The notes beneath the pieces were generated by a model. That model worked only from the letters and a program-made list of their open reading frames with translations. It made no database searches and was not told the DNA's origin. A stretch of DNA of 64,000 nt from Phaseolus vulgaris (taxonomy: Eukaryota; Streptophyta; Magnoliopsida; Fabales; Fabaceae), in contig NC_023749.2 in assembly GCF_000499845.2 (NCBI RefSeq), forward strand, positions 39,864,368 to 39,928,367, given 5' to 3'. A program made the position numbers and the translations under genes. Shown one piece after another: positions 32,704 to 43,609 of this stretch (positions are counted from its first letter, which is position 1; each line of letters opens with the position of its first letter).

Positions 32704-33845
32704 ATGAGAAAAATGAGAAGCAACCGTTCAAGTCCAGTTGCGCCCGTCGCTGCTGAAGGCGCCACTGCCATGACCATGGCGCAGATGGTAGAGATTATGC
32801 GCTCGTTGCAGGCAACTGTGGAAGCCTCGCGCATAGAACAGGCGAGAATGCACGAGGACCTGGCCGCCTCTCGGGCCAGGAATGACGAGCTTAGCAAGGT
32901 GACTGAGGAGCTGCGTCAAGCTCTTCAGGAGCAGCAGGGGCGTTCTGTGGCTGAAGAGGTCGCGCCGTCGTCGCCACCTCGTGTTTTTCCCATGCCCTTC
33001 GATCAGGCGATTACTGACACGCCTATCCCTACGAGCGTGGTACCTGTGAAGGCTGTTTTTACCGGCGTGGAGGATCCTGAAGCTCATCTCACCACGTTCC
33101 ATACGCAGATGATGCTGTCAGGGGGATCAGACGCAGTGTATTGCAAGATGTTTGTGAGCACGCTCCAGGGAACGGCGCTGGAATGGTTTGTGAGCCTGCC
33201 TAACGGTCACATAACCAGTTTTCAACAGTTCTCGAAGATTTTCGTCGAGCAGTACATCGTGAATAAGGCACCGCCCAGGGTGTCTTACGACCTGTTTGAT
33301 ATAAGGCAGTATCAGGGAGAGTCCCTCAGGGACTACCTGAATCGTTTTGGGGCGCAGATGGTCAGATCGCCGGCCAAGGATGAAGAAATGCTAGTCTATG
33401 CATTTAAGAAAGGCGTGCTGCCGGGACCATTCTGCGAGGGGTTGATCAGGGCACACCCCGCCACGTTTGCTGAGGTCAGGCGACTTGCAGTGGCCCACAT
33501 CGCCGACGAGAGCGAAGTCGCCGAGAAGAGAGGAAGCGTGGCCCCCACTAGGCCACGTGCCCAGACCAGGGTCCAGCCCCAGAGGGTGCTGGAGACAGCG
33601 GCGGCCAGAAGGGATCAGAGGACTCGCCATCCTTATGATCCAAGGAAGAACAAGGGCAGGGGCCAAGGACGTCAGCAACCAGCACGCTGGGAATACAATC
33701 GCCCGCCTAAGCACAAGTTTGTCATGGGATTGGCGGATCTGATCGCCATTCCCAATATATCCGCTAGGTTGAAGGCGCCAGAAAAGGTGGGCGACAAGGT
33801 GCTGGGACCAAAGCCAGACACCTGGTGTGAGTTTCACCAGGGCTT
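32704..33845 (+). pseudogene. element 2 gag (N-terminal frame)
   Basis: Start chosen at ATG 32704 (MRKMRSNRSS), the first ATG common to both elements. It contains a short coiled coil (MVEIMRSLQATVEASRIEQA), the gag domain (MFVSTLQGTALEWFVSL, SYDLFDIRQYQGESLRDYL) and a basic region (RRDQRTRHPYDPRKNKGRG). The frame breaks inside the zinc knuckle: element 1 has GGCTTTGG where this copy has GGCTTTTGG, one extra T near 33841-33846. The out-of-frame tail ends at 33921. Confidence 0.9.
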
Positions 33846-35434
33846 TTGGCCATACAGTGGACTCGTGCTTAGCATTAGGATACCAGCTCGACGATCTGGT
33901 AAAGAGCGGGTTCCTAAATGATTATTTGCTGGACAGAAGGACGGGAGGTGCGTCGAGCTCCCAACCAGCAGGTGCTGAAGCTCAGCAGCACGAGATGCCT
34001 ACGCACGGAGAAATCCACACCATTGCAGGGGGTTTCTCAGGAGGTGGATGCACCGCATCACAGAGGAAGAGGTACGCGAGGTCTGTGATGACGGTGGATA
34101 TGTTTGAAGACCACTCGCCGGAAGTGGATATTACATTCACCAAGCAAGATCTCCGGGATGTTGTGCCTCATGACAACGATCCCATAGTCATTTCGCTGAT
34201 AACAGCAGGAAGAAAGGTCCACAGGGTGCTGGTGGACCAAGGAAGCTCGGCAGACGTGATGTTCTGGCCGACTTTCACGCAGTTGGAGCTGCCCCTTGAC
34301 CAGCTGAGGCCCTATGGAGGGTGTTTGTATGGGTTCGCTGGTGACCAGGTGGAGGTCAGGGGGTACATAGAATTGAGGACAACGTTTACAGATGTGGCGG
34401 GTTCAAGAACGAAGAAAATCAAATACCTCGTTGTAAACGCTCCTTCAGCATACAACATCCTGTTGGGAAGGCCCACGCTCAACAGGATAGGCGCCATACC
34501 GTCGACCCGGCACATGAAGGTGAAGTTGCCGTCCATGGAGGGGGTGGTTGTCACCATCAAATCCGATCATAAGGAAGCAAAAAAGTGCTATGCGAATAGC
34601 CTGAAAAACAAGAGATCGGTGAGCTACGTAACGACCACCCCGCCTCCTGGTGTGAAGCCCAGATCGACGGTAACAGAAGAGACCGCAGGAAGGGACGTGG
34701 AGATGGTGGATGCTGAGCTAGGGGAGGGGAATGCCGGTCTGGAGGAGGAAGAGGCAAGGAATCGCCCTGAGGAAGCGAGAGAACTGGGAATCGCCAGGGC
34801 GGTGATCGCCAGAGAAACCAGACCAAAACCCGTCGAGCAGTGGCTCGAGAGAGAAATCGGGGGAAAGATCTTCAAGCTGGGAAGATCCCTGGAGATTGAG
34901 CTCCAGGACCAGATTGCCAAGGTGATTGAACGACATCTGGATGCGTTTGCGTGGTCCGCTTCGGACATGCCCGGGATCGATCCCGACTTCTTGTGCCATC
35001 ATCTGGCGATGGATAACTTGGTAAGACCAGTGCGACAAAGAAGAAGAAAGTTCAACGAGGAGAGGAGGCAGGCGATCAGGGACGAAACACAGAAACTCCT
35101 CGCTGCAGGCCACATCAGGGAAGTCCAGTACCCTGAATGGCTGGCAAATGTCGTGCTGGTGAAGAAGAGTAACGGGAAATGGCGCATGTGCGTCGATTTC
35201 ACTGACCTGAACAAGGCTTGCCCAAAGGATTCGTATCCTTTACCAAGCATAGACGCCCTGGTAGATAGTGCTGCAGGGTGTAAGTTGCTGAGTTTCCTGG
35301 ATTCCTTCTCGGGGTATAATCAGATCAAGATGCATCCCATGGATGAAGAGAAGACAACCTTCATGACGGAGAGATCGTTCTATTGCTACAAGGTGATGCC
35401 GTTTGGGCTGAAGAATGCGGGGGCCACGTACTAG
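33846..35434 (+). pseudogene. element 2 gag end, protease, RT N-terminus
   Basis: In the shifted frame: the second half of the zinc knuckle (GHTVDSC), the aspartic protease (VHRVLVDQGSSADVMF; ILLGRPTLNRIG), an acidic linker, then the RT fingers and palm start (WLANVVLVKKSNGKWRMCVD, CKLLSFLDSFSGYNQIKMHP, MPFGLKNAGATY). It ends in a TAG at 35432-35434 where element 1 has CAG (ATYQRLMDR). Protease and RT motifs are otherwise intact. Confidence 0.92.
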
Positions 35435-38158
35435 AGGCTGATGGATCGAGTACTTGCACCGATGCTGGGAAGGAGCGTGCAAGCGTACGTCGACGACATG
35501 GTCGTGACCTCGCCGGAGAAGAGCAAGCACGTTGCAGACTTGGAAGAATTGTTCACGACGATCGCCAAGTTCAGGTTAAAGCTTAATCCAGAGAAATGCA
35601 TCTTTGGCGTGGAGGCTGGAAAATTCGTGGGATTTCTCTTGACTGAAAGAGGAATAGAAGCCAACCCAAATAAGTGTGCCGCCATCTTGGCGATGAGGAG
35701 CCCAGCTACGGTGAAAGAAGTCCAGCAGCTAACAGGTCGGATGGCAGCCCTATCTCGCTTCGTGTCAGCTAGCGGAGAGAAGGGACATCCCTACTTTCAG
35801 TGCTTGAGGCGCAATAACAAGTTTGCTTGGACGAAGGAGTGTGAGGAAGCCTTCGTCAAGCTGAAGGAGTATCTGGCGAGCCCGCCAGTTCTGTGTAAAC
35901 CGCTAGTGGGAACCCCTCTCAGGTTGTATTTTGCTGTAACTGAGAAGGCGGTGAGTGCGGTGCTCGCCCAGGATCAAGATCAGGCTCAGAAGCCTATTTA
36001 TTTTGTTAGTAAGGTGCTGCAGGGCCCCGAAACGAGATATCAAGCCCTGGAAAAGGCTGCGCTGGCCGTGGTATTTTCGGCGAGGAGGTTGCGCCACTAT
36101 TTCCATAGCTTCACCATACTTGTGATGACTGACCTGCCCATCCAGAAAGTTTTGAAGAAGCCCGACGTTGCGGGAAGGATGGTGAAGTGGGCAGTGGAGC
36201 TATCAGAGTTTGACATTAAATATGAGCCCCGAGGCTCGATCAAGGGGCAAATCTTTGCAGATTTCGTGGTCGAGCTCTCGTCTGAGGCGACGCGAGTAGA
36301 AGGGGATGACTTCCGTTGGGTACTCTCGGTGGATGGATCGTCGAACCAGCAGGGTAGCGGTGCTGGAGTCATTTTGGAAGGACCCAACGGCGTGCTGATC
36401 GAACAATCTTTGAGATTTTCCTTCAAAGCCAGTAACAATCAAGAAGAATATGAGGCGCTGATTACCGGGATTTTGCTGGCCAAAGAGATGGGAGCCAGGG
36501 TGCTAATGGCTAAGAGTGACTCGTTGCTAGTCACAGGGCAAGTAACAGGTGAGTTCCAGGCTAAAGATCCACAAATGGCGGCTTACCTGGAGTATGTGCA
36601 GGAATTGAAGAGTTCCTTTGCCTCCTTTGAAGTAGTGCATGTGCCCAGAGAGCAGAATGCCCGAGCTGACTTGCTAGCTAAGCTCGCCAGTTCGGGCAAG
36701 GGGGGTAGGCAGAGGACAGTAATCCAAAAAACTCTGAAGACGCCGAGAGCATTTGTGGCAGATCACCTGGTTCTTCAGATAAGCAAGTCGTCGGAGAAAG
36801 CAGCGAGAAGTCATAAGTCCCTGACGCAAGAAACTTTGAGATCGCCGAGAATTAGAGCATGTCGAGGAGAGAAGGTAAACATGACGCAGGTCTGCGCTAT
36901 CCATGAGCCAGACACCTGGATAACACAGTACAAGCGGTGCCTAGCAGATGGCCTTCTCCCACTGGATCCGACAGAGGCTAGGAAGGTAAAGAAAAATTCT
37001 AGCAAGTACACGTTGATTGATGGCGATCTGTACAGGTTTGGGTTCACTCACCCACTCCTGGAATGCGTACATGGCGAGAAGTGCACGAGAATCATGGCAG
37101 AGCTCCACGAAGGTATAAGCGGAAGCCACGTCAGGGGTCGAGCTCTGGCCGCGAGGACTCTCCGTGCAGGTTACTACTGGCCATCGATGAGAGAAGACTG
37201 CAAGAAGTATGCCCAATGTTGCAAACAATGCCAACAGCACGCCGATTGGCACAAGGCGCCTCCCGAGGAGTTGAAGTCGATCTACAGCCCTTGGCCGTTT
37301 CATACTTGGGGAATCGACATCCTGGGACCGTTCCCGCTCGCGATCAGGCAGATGAAGTACTTGGTGGTGGCGATTGAGTATTTCACCAAGTGGATCGAAG
37401 CAGAACCAGTGGCCCAGATCACCGCACACAAGATCGAAGGTTTCGTGTGGAAGAACATTGTGTGCCGGTTTGGAGTGCCCAAGCGCCTGGTGTCGGACAA
37501 TGGGACTCAGTTCGCAAGCCACTTGTTGAAGAAGCTTTGCGCAGGGGTGGGAATTCAACAAGTGTTTGCATCCGTCGAGCACCCTCAGACAAATGGCCAG
37601 GTGGAGTCAGCTAATCGAGTGTTGTTGAGAGGTTTGAAGAGAAGGCTAGAGAAAGCCAAAGGAAGCTGGGCTGAGGAGATACCCCGTATAGTCTGGGCAT
37701 ACCACACCACCGAGCAGTCAGGAACCCATGAGACCCCGTTCAGCTTGGTCTATGGGTGTGATGCAATGATTCCAGTAGAGATCCAGGAGAGCTCGCCGAG
37801 ATTCCAGAACTATGTAGAGGAAGACTCGAATGAAGAGAGAAGGCTGAACCTGGATCTACTGGATGAGGTCAGGGAAGAGGCGAGATTGAAGGCTGAAGCG
37901 GTGAAGAGAAGGATTGAACGAAGATATAACTCGAAGGTGATGCCGAGACAGTTTAGAGAAGGCGACCTGGTGATGAGGAAAGCCCACCAGTACGAGATGG
38001 AGAATAAACTGTCGCCCAAGTGGACTGGACCGTTCAGAATAACCGAGGCGCTCGGGAACGGCGCCTACCGCTTAGAGACATTGGAAGGAGGGGCGATTCC
38101 TCGCACCTGGAACGCCACGCACCTGAAGTTGTATTACAGTTTAGAACTTTGTAAGTAA
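35435..38158 (+). pseudogene. element 2 RT, RNase H, archaeal-type RNase H, integrase
   Basis: Same frame after the TAG, 905 residues from the Met at 35441. YVDD is at residues 16-19. Ty3 RNase H, then archaeal-type RNase H (VLSVDGSSNQQGSGAGV, NNQEEYEALITG), follow. Integrase has the zinc-binding region (GYYWPSMREDCKKYAQCCKQ), the catalytic Asp of WGIDILGPF at about 37316, VSDNGTQF, and NGQVESANR. It ends NATHLKLYYSLELCK; element 1 stops six residues earlier because of a TAA. The C-terminal region lacks an obvious chromodomain, as expected for Tat. Confidence 0.93.
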
Positions 38159-38392
38159 AGATAAACACAAAGTTACATTACAATGTCACTGTTAAAACAG
38201 TTTGAAGGGGGCACTCTTTTTTCCCTAAGGAGGGTTTTTAATGAGGCCACCCAATAAAGAGAAGTTTTCAAAGTACAAGTTGTTTTAGATTGCGTGCCTG
38301 TTGTTTTCAGAAAGTTTTGAAGAAAGACCTTGTCACTTATATGTGACTCAAGGCAAGTTAAAGATATATTGCATGCTTTCTAAAAAGTTTTA

Positions 38393-38575
38393 AGTCCTCA
38401 TCGTTTTTCGGCGATCGGAGGCACGAGTTAAAAGTTCTAAGTCCTCATCGTCTTTCGGCGATCGGAGGCACGAGTTAAAAGTTCTAAGTCCTCATCGTCT
38501 TTCGGCGATTGGAGGCACGAGTTAAAGTTAAAGTCCTCATCGTCTTTCGGCGATCGGAGGCACCAGTTAAAAGAC
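38393..38575. repeat. tandem repeat, 47-bp unit, 4 copies (element 2)
   Basis: Unit GTCCTCATCGTCTTTCGGCG followed by ATCGGAGGCACGAGTTAAAA. Four near-identical copies, the last ones slightly shorter. Confidence 0.85.
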
Positions 38576-38644
38576 CTCAACGCCCTCGCGCGTCCTGAGG
38601 CGAGTTAAAGACCTCCTCGTCGTCGAGCGAGTGCAGGCAAGGAA

Positions 38645-38838
38645 GAGTGAAAAGTCCTCAGTGTTTCTGGGGGCGAGAAGATGTAACCCCTGGGGCAATG
38701 TAGAGGCACCAGTGAAAAGTCCTCAGTGTTTCTGGGGGAGAGAAGATGTAACCCCTGGAGCAATGTAGAGGCACCGGCGAAAAGTCCTCAGTGTTTCTGG
38801 GGGCGAGAAGATGTAACCCCTGGGGCAATGTAGAGGCA
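38645..38838. repeat. tandem repeat, 65-bp unit, 3 copies (element 2)
   Basis: Unit includes AAAAGTCCTCAGTGTTTCTG, then GGGGCGAGAAGATGTAACCC and TGGGGCAATGTAGAGGCACC. Reverse complement of the element-1 unit. Confidence 0.87.
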
Positions 38839-38958
38839 AGTAAAAGACCTTCTCGCCTATGAGCGAGTTCAGGCGAGTTAAAAGACCTTCTCGCCTATGA
38901 GCGAGTTCAGGCGAGTTAAAAGACCTTCTCGCCTACGAGCGAGTTCAGGCAAGATAAA
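38839..38958. repeat. tandem repeat, 38-bp unit, 3 copies (element 2)
   Basis: Unit AAAAGACCTTCTCGCCTATG followed by AGCGAGTTCAGGCGAGTT. Three copies, then a diverged one. Confidence 0.85.
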
Positions 38959-39586
38959 ATCCTTCTCGTCTCGAACGAGTTCAGGTATGGTGTTAAGGGT
39001 GGACGAAGTGTGGAAGGTGGCTAAGGTAGGTTCGAAGAGAGCGCCTAGCCACCCGGCCATTTGTTCTGAAGTTCAGGAAGACAGAGGAGGACCCGAAAGG
39101 CGCCTCTACCCCCAGATAAAAGAACAATGGCCAAGGTGAAACCAGAAAGAAGCTGATCGCCAAGAGTCTTTGGCGACCAGGAAAAGTTCAAACAGTGGCG
39201 AGAAAGTTAAAAGACCCATTTTGATGAAGCAGATCGGGTGAAGCAGTGTTTAAGCCAGTAGTTGAGTTAAAGTTTGTTGCTTGAGGAATGATTTTGCGCT
39301 AAGGTTAATTGCCTTGAGATTACAAGTTTTAAGGTGATTATTATTTGAAGTCAAAGTGGTTCTAAGCAGTTAAGTATATGCCCGCGCTTACAAAATCGCT
39401 AAGTTAATTTCTTGAAGCAAATTATGCAAGGAAAGTTAAAGCAGTTGAAGAAGTCATAAGAGGAAATACACAGGCTTTGTCATTAGAAGTAAATATCAGT
39501 TCAGAACATATGTACGGGAAGATATAAAGTTTATTACAAGTTATACACCAAAGGAAAGTATAAAGGCAGTGGATGGAGTAAATTGA

Positions 39587-41094
39587 TTAGTCTTCAGCAG
39601 GAACCACTTTTCCATCCACCACCTCATTGTTAAGAGACACCATGCTGAGGTCCAGATCGGGGAACAAGCAGGCGAACTGTTCCCGTGCAGCTTCGAATCC
39701 AGCAGCCAGAATTTGGGCAGAACTGAGATTGAGTTCTTCAATCTGCTTCTTGAGTTCTTCAGTTTGTTCCTTCAGCCCCTTATTCTGCTGCTCCAGCTCT
39801 TCGACTTGCTTCTTGAGTTGTTCGTTGGTTTCTTGAGCCTGGAGAAGGTCTTCAGCAACCTTCTTGGATTCCGCTTGCACCTTGCCCAGTTCAGCAACAA
39901 GCTCCCCTTTTTTCTTGTTGGCTTCGTCGAGCTCAGCCATGGCGTCATCCCTCGCCTTCTCCACCTTGCCAAGGAAGATCTCCCGGTCGGCTGACCTTTG
40001 CTCCAGTTTCTTCACCTTGGCGGCGTCGGTTTTTATGAGAGCCTCCAGGTCAGCCACCCTGACGCGATAAGGCACAATCTTGCTCTCTAGTTCGATCTTT
40101 TCTTGAGCCAGTTGCTGCACCTTATGGCGGAGTTCAGTGGCCTCCATGCGCGCCATCCTGAGCTCGGTGCTCATTGCGTCTTCTACTCGGGAGTGTTCAA
40201 TCTCCGTGAGTGTCAGATTGAAGGACAACTTCTCCACCTCAACCCTCATGGTGCTATTCTCAGTTCTAAGGTTGAAGAGGTCATCCTGGATCTTCCTGGT
40301 GGAGCTCTCTACAGCTCTAGTTATGATGGCGGGGATGTCTTCTGCTATCGTCTTCAGCTTGGCAGATAAAGGCTCCCACATCCTCGTGACCTCAAGAGGG
40401 AGGTTTGCTGCTTGTAGAGGCACCGGGTGGGCCTGTTGTTGGTTTTCGTCGCCACCTTCTTTAGTTGGTTCTTCAGTAGGCGCTTATGCTCGTGGTGGCG
40501 ACGTCGGGGATTCGGTGATCAGAATCGGAGAGGTATGGGCAACCTCATCCCCGATTGGAGCAACATCTGCGGCTGAGGCATTTGAAGGAGGACCCCCTCC
40601 AGCTGATACATATGGCGTGGAGGCACTCGGGGGGTCCTCCATGAAATTTGGCTCGGGAGCCTCATCCGCAGGTGGCGCAGTTGCCAGTGGGATTGCTTGG
40701 ACTGGTGAGGCAGGAGCTGGCGGAGGTGGCGGTGTTGGAGGTGGAGCCGGCGTGGATGGAGGTGTTGATGTTGGAAGAGGAGGTGGGGCAGGTGGTGAAG
40801 AAGGTGCCACCCTCTTCCTCTTCGTAACAAGGCCATCTTCGGTGACCTCGTCGTCTTCTTCCTCCTCCTCGTGGACTACTTGGGGAGCTTTCCTCTTGGG
40901 TCTTTTGAGGACAAGTTTTTTGCCTTGGGCGGCGGGTTGGACATCGGAGGGGGCTGCACCCTTAGGTGGCGATCTGCCTTGAGCAGCGGCGATCTCCACC
41001 ACAGAGTTTGGCACTGTTTGAGAGCCCGTTGCCAACCCGTGGGTTCGGGCGAGCACCCTCAATTCAGCGAGCTTACCCTGGCCCAACATATTAT
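39587..41094 (-). pseudogene. antisense gene of element 2, second coding exon (Pro-rich, coiled coil)
   Basis: Minus-strand exon starting after the acceptor ATGCAG with NMLGQGKLAELRVLARTHGL. The CGA (Arg) here is TGA in element 1. A basic patch (KKLVLKRPKRK), an acidic run, a Pro-rich region and a C-terminal coiled coil follow (SSTRKIQDDLFNLRTENSTM to QLKKQVEELEQQNKGLKEQ). One TAA at 40484-40486 interrupts it between the Pro-rich part and the coiled coil. The final residues are VVDGKVVPAED. Apart from that stop it matches element 1 along its length. Confidence 0.78.
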
Positions 41095-41204
41095 CTGCAT
41101 AGAGCAAAAATGAAAAATAAAACCAAAGTCTTGTGCACAACGCACAAGACGCCCAGAAACAATTAACAGAAGCAGTATTAAAGCAAGAACTTAGGCGTTC
41201 TGAC
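41095..41204 (-). other. coding-region intron of the element-2 antisense gene
   Basis: Donor TATAG|GTCAGA, acceptor CTATGCAG|ATAAT. It is 110 bp long, against 190 bp in element 1, but at the same codon and phase. If unspliced the first exon would end four residues later (GQNA, stop). Confidence 0.7.
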
Positions 41205-42147
41205 CTATACGAATTTCGAGTTGGTCCTCGAAGAACTCGAAGTTGATGAGCATGGTGGTGAGGAAGGTGATGTTGGCGTCTGCCACACTCTTCCAAAAGA
41301 AACAGAGATCCTTGTCCAAGGCGCCCATGCTATCAGGACTTCTGGGTCTCCTGAAGCAGCTCTTGGACTCTTTGTTCCCCTTGTTCACCCAGTACAAGGG
41401 GAAACCGTCGAGTAGGGAAGCGTCCTTGTCGTTGGGGCGCACTTGGACGAACTTCCCCTTCCAGTCTTTATAGGATTGCTGGAAGATGGAGAGGATCGAC
41501 CTCCCAGCAATCCCATTCAAGCTTACCCACAGGCGATCTCCTGGGTGCTTGGCTTCGAAGAGGAATAAGAAAACATCTACAGATGCTGGCAACCCCAGAT
41601 GGTCGCACATCACTTGGAACGCTCGCACAAATGCCCAGCTGTTGGGATGGAGCTGGGCGGCGGCGATGTTGAGCTCGGTGAGGAGCTCCCTCTCGAAACG
41701 AGTAAAAGGAAACTTTAGTTTCTCCTTCTTGAATAGAGTTGTGTAGACGAAGCAGAAGGGCCCGTCATTGCTCGCCTTGTCGTCGGCACAAACTGGCAGC
41801 TCGGGGGGGCAAGGCAGCACTGTCATTTTCTCGTCGTGCTCCTTGTGGAATGTTTGGTGAGGCTCATCCCCCTTAGTCAACCGCAAAACTGCCCCAGCAG
41901 TGTTCACAGAAGACGTTTCCCTCAAGAGGGTCGAGTTGGCCCAGGGATACAAGTTTTTGAAGTCTGGTGGGGAACTGAAGGCTCCTCCGGTGACAGGTGG
42001 AGTAGCTTGGGCCGGGTTGGGGCGGGAAGGTGCAGGCCTCTCAGCCTGGGAAGACGAAGCACCGCGTGCTCGGGGTGGGTTGAGTCCTTGAGAGGAGGGG
42101 TTTCGTGATGAAGGAGGAGGATTCGGGGTGATCTTTGAGCGAGTCAT
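41205..42147 (-). CDS. antisense gene of element 2, first coding exon (PF04195-like domain)
   Basis: A 943-nt open exon, the same length as its counterpart in element 1, beginning at the ATG on 42147 (MTRSKITPNPPPSS). Same domain order: Ser/Pro/Ala-rich tail, then NLYPWA, PFCFVYTTLFKKEKLKFPF, LHPNSWAFVRAFQVMCDHLG, VFLFLFEAKHPGDRLWVSLN and SYKDWKGKFVQV. No internal stops. The absence of disabling changes in either copy, while gag-pol and the second exon carry stops, may mean recent selection or just a short time since insertion. Function unknown. Confidence 0.8.
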
Positions 42148-42155
42148 TGTCGAAG

Positions 42156-42388
42156 CTGCAAAGGAAGAAGAAAAGGAAAAATGATCAGGGTTCGCAGAGG
42201 CTGACTAGATCATGGGAAAAGGGTGAAAAACGAACGAACGTAGGTTCGTTGCAACGATTGACGAAGCCCTAAGTTACGAGAAAGGAGAAATGGAAAAAAC
42301 AACCCACAACGTATGCACCAGACAGTTACAGGATGATGCGAATCGATTAAAATGCAGGAAAAACTAGCAGAAGAGGGAAAGGAAGTAC
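42156..42388 (-). other. 5'-UTR intron of the element-2 antisense gene
   Basis: Donor AAAAAG|GTACTT and acceptor CTTTGCAG|CTTCG flank 233 bp, the same length as in element 1. A promoter for this gene should lie between here and the LTR (42389-42747) or in the LTR. No TATA box was assigned. Confidence 0.65.
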
Positions 42389-42731
42389 CTTTTTATGATC
42401 AGGAAGGCGATGAAGAATGGTGGTGGTTCGGGATGTTGAAGAACGCTGAGAGCTTTTTTGCAGAAGAAAGTTAGAGCGTTTGAGAATACGAAGAAAAGTG
42501 ATGGAACAATAGAGTGAAAATGGGTTTAAGGGTTTTTTCGAAATGGGTTTGGGAAGCGCAAACGGTAACTGAAGGTAACCGTTGATGAAGCCACGTGTCG
42601 AGCGATGGGTGAGGGGTTTGGTGGAGCGTCAGAGAAGCAGAAAGTACAACCGCTTGGAATTCTGCGTCAGTGCCACGTAGATCGGTGTTGACGTGACTCT
42701 TTCAGTCTTTTCGCTGGACAAGTCTTCGCTT

Positions 42732-42747
42732 AAGACTGGGGGGCTTG
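42732..42747 (+). promoter_or_regulatory. polypurine tract of element 2
   Basis: AAGACTGGGGGGCTTG immediately before the 3' LTR, identical to element 1. Confidence 0.87.
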
Positions 42748-43556
42748 TGTACCGCCCTGGTAGTCGGAAGTGATGACGTGGCACCAAGCCACAGAGTAGG
42801 CGTGTTGACAAGGCGCCAGAGTTGCAGAAGGGAAGGAAATCGGGGGATTCGTGTAATCGCCAGTTATTAAGTTGGCGTGCTCCGATCTCCAGCATACCAG
42901 GCGATCGTCCAGTTGAAGATGAAGTCGCCAGATGTAAACTCAGGCGACCAAGTGATTGGAGATCGCCAGAGCAAGCACATCGTCGAAGAAGAAGGTGGTG
43001 CAGATTATGAAGGCGGCCGACGAGACCACAGGGAAGGTGTACGAGAGCACCCTAACTCGCCAATTCCAGTAGAGATCGCTCCCAAGTTAGCTATGCACTG
43101 GGCAGTACCATGCATAAGTAACTTAGCCAAAAAGAGAGTCAGAAGCAGCGCCCAAGTCAAGGAGGCTCCAGATGATGGCACGTGTACGACTGGATGCAAG
43201 CCACGTGTCCAGGTCTGTAACTGCCAGGAGAGAGAAAGTGACCAGGTATATAAGAGTTCTCAACGAACTTTCTGAGGTACGCACGTTCAGATTACACTCT
43301 TTACGCTTGCGAGTTATAGAGCTTACTGTGAGAGAGAATTGGCACGGTTCCTTGAGATTTCTTGAGCGTTCTCGCTCTTAGTATTTGGTGGTTCGGTCAC
43401 TGACTTGGGCGTTGGAGCGCGATCGGCCGCAGCGGCGCCGCTCTGTTCTTTTGCAGGTTCTTGAGGTGGATCTCGAAGAGGGACGGAGGTTTGAAGCGGT
43501 GCACACGTCGATCCTTTGACGAGACAGTTTCCAACGTTCTGGTCAACAGGCAGGAT

Positions 43557-43558
<2 letters not shown>
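42748..43558 (+). repeat. 3' LTR of element 2 (811 bp)
   Basis: Partner of 31480-32292. Ends GGATCA before AAATATATAT. TATA box at about 43247. Confidence 0.95.

Positions 43559-43560
<2 letters not shown>

Positions 43561-43604
<44 letters not shown>
43561..43604. repeat. (AT)n microsatellite, right flank of element 2
   Basis: About 22 AT repeats starting 2 bases after the LTR. It is probably the other half of the tract at 31423-31479. Confidence 0.95.

Positions 43605-43609
<5 letters not shown>

Larger units (their letters stand above)
38159..39586 (+). other. 3' UTR of element 2, tandem-repeat rich
   Basis: Noncoding stretch between the integrase stop and the convergent antisense gene, carrying the arrays listed separately. 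CCCTAAGGAGGGTTTTTAAT lies at about 38224. Confidence 0.75.
31480..43558 (+). mobile_element. Tat element 2, full-length Ty3/gypsy LTR retrotransposon
   Basis: A 12.1-kb plus-strand element with the same plan as element 1. LTRs are 31480-32292 and 42748-43558. It sits in an (AT)n tract, so the target duplication cannot be read cleanly (ATATA left, AAATA right). About 12 substitutions and one 2-bp indel separate the LTRs (by eye, about 98.5% identity). The proteins are closely similar to element 1, but the LTRs have diverged into a related subfamily, which the fragment at 61362 also belongs to. Coding defects are one frameshift in the gag zinc knuckle and one TAG in RT. Confidence 0.95.
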
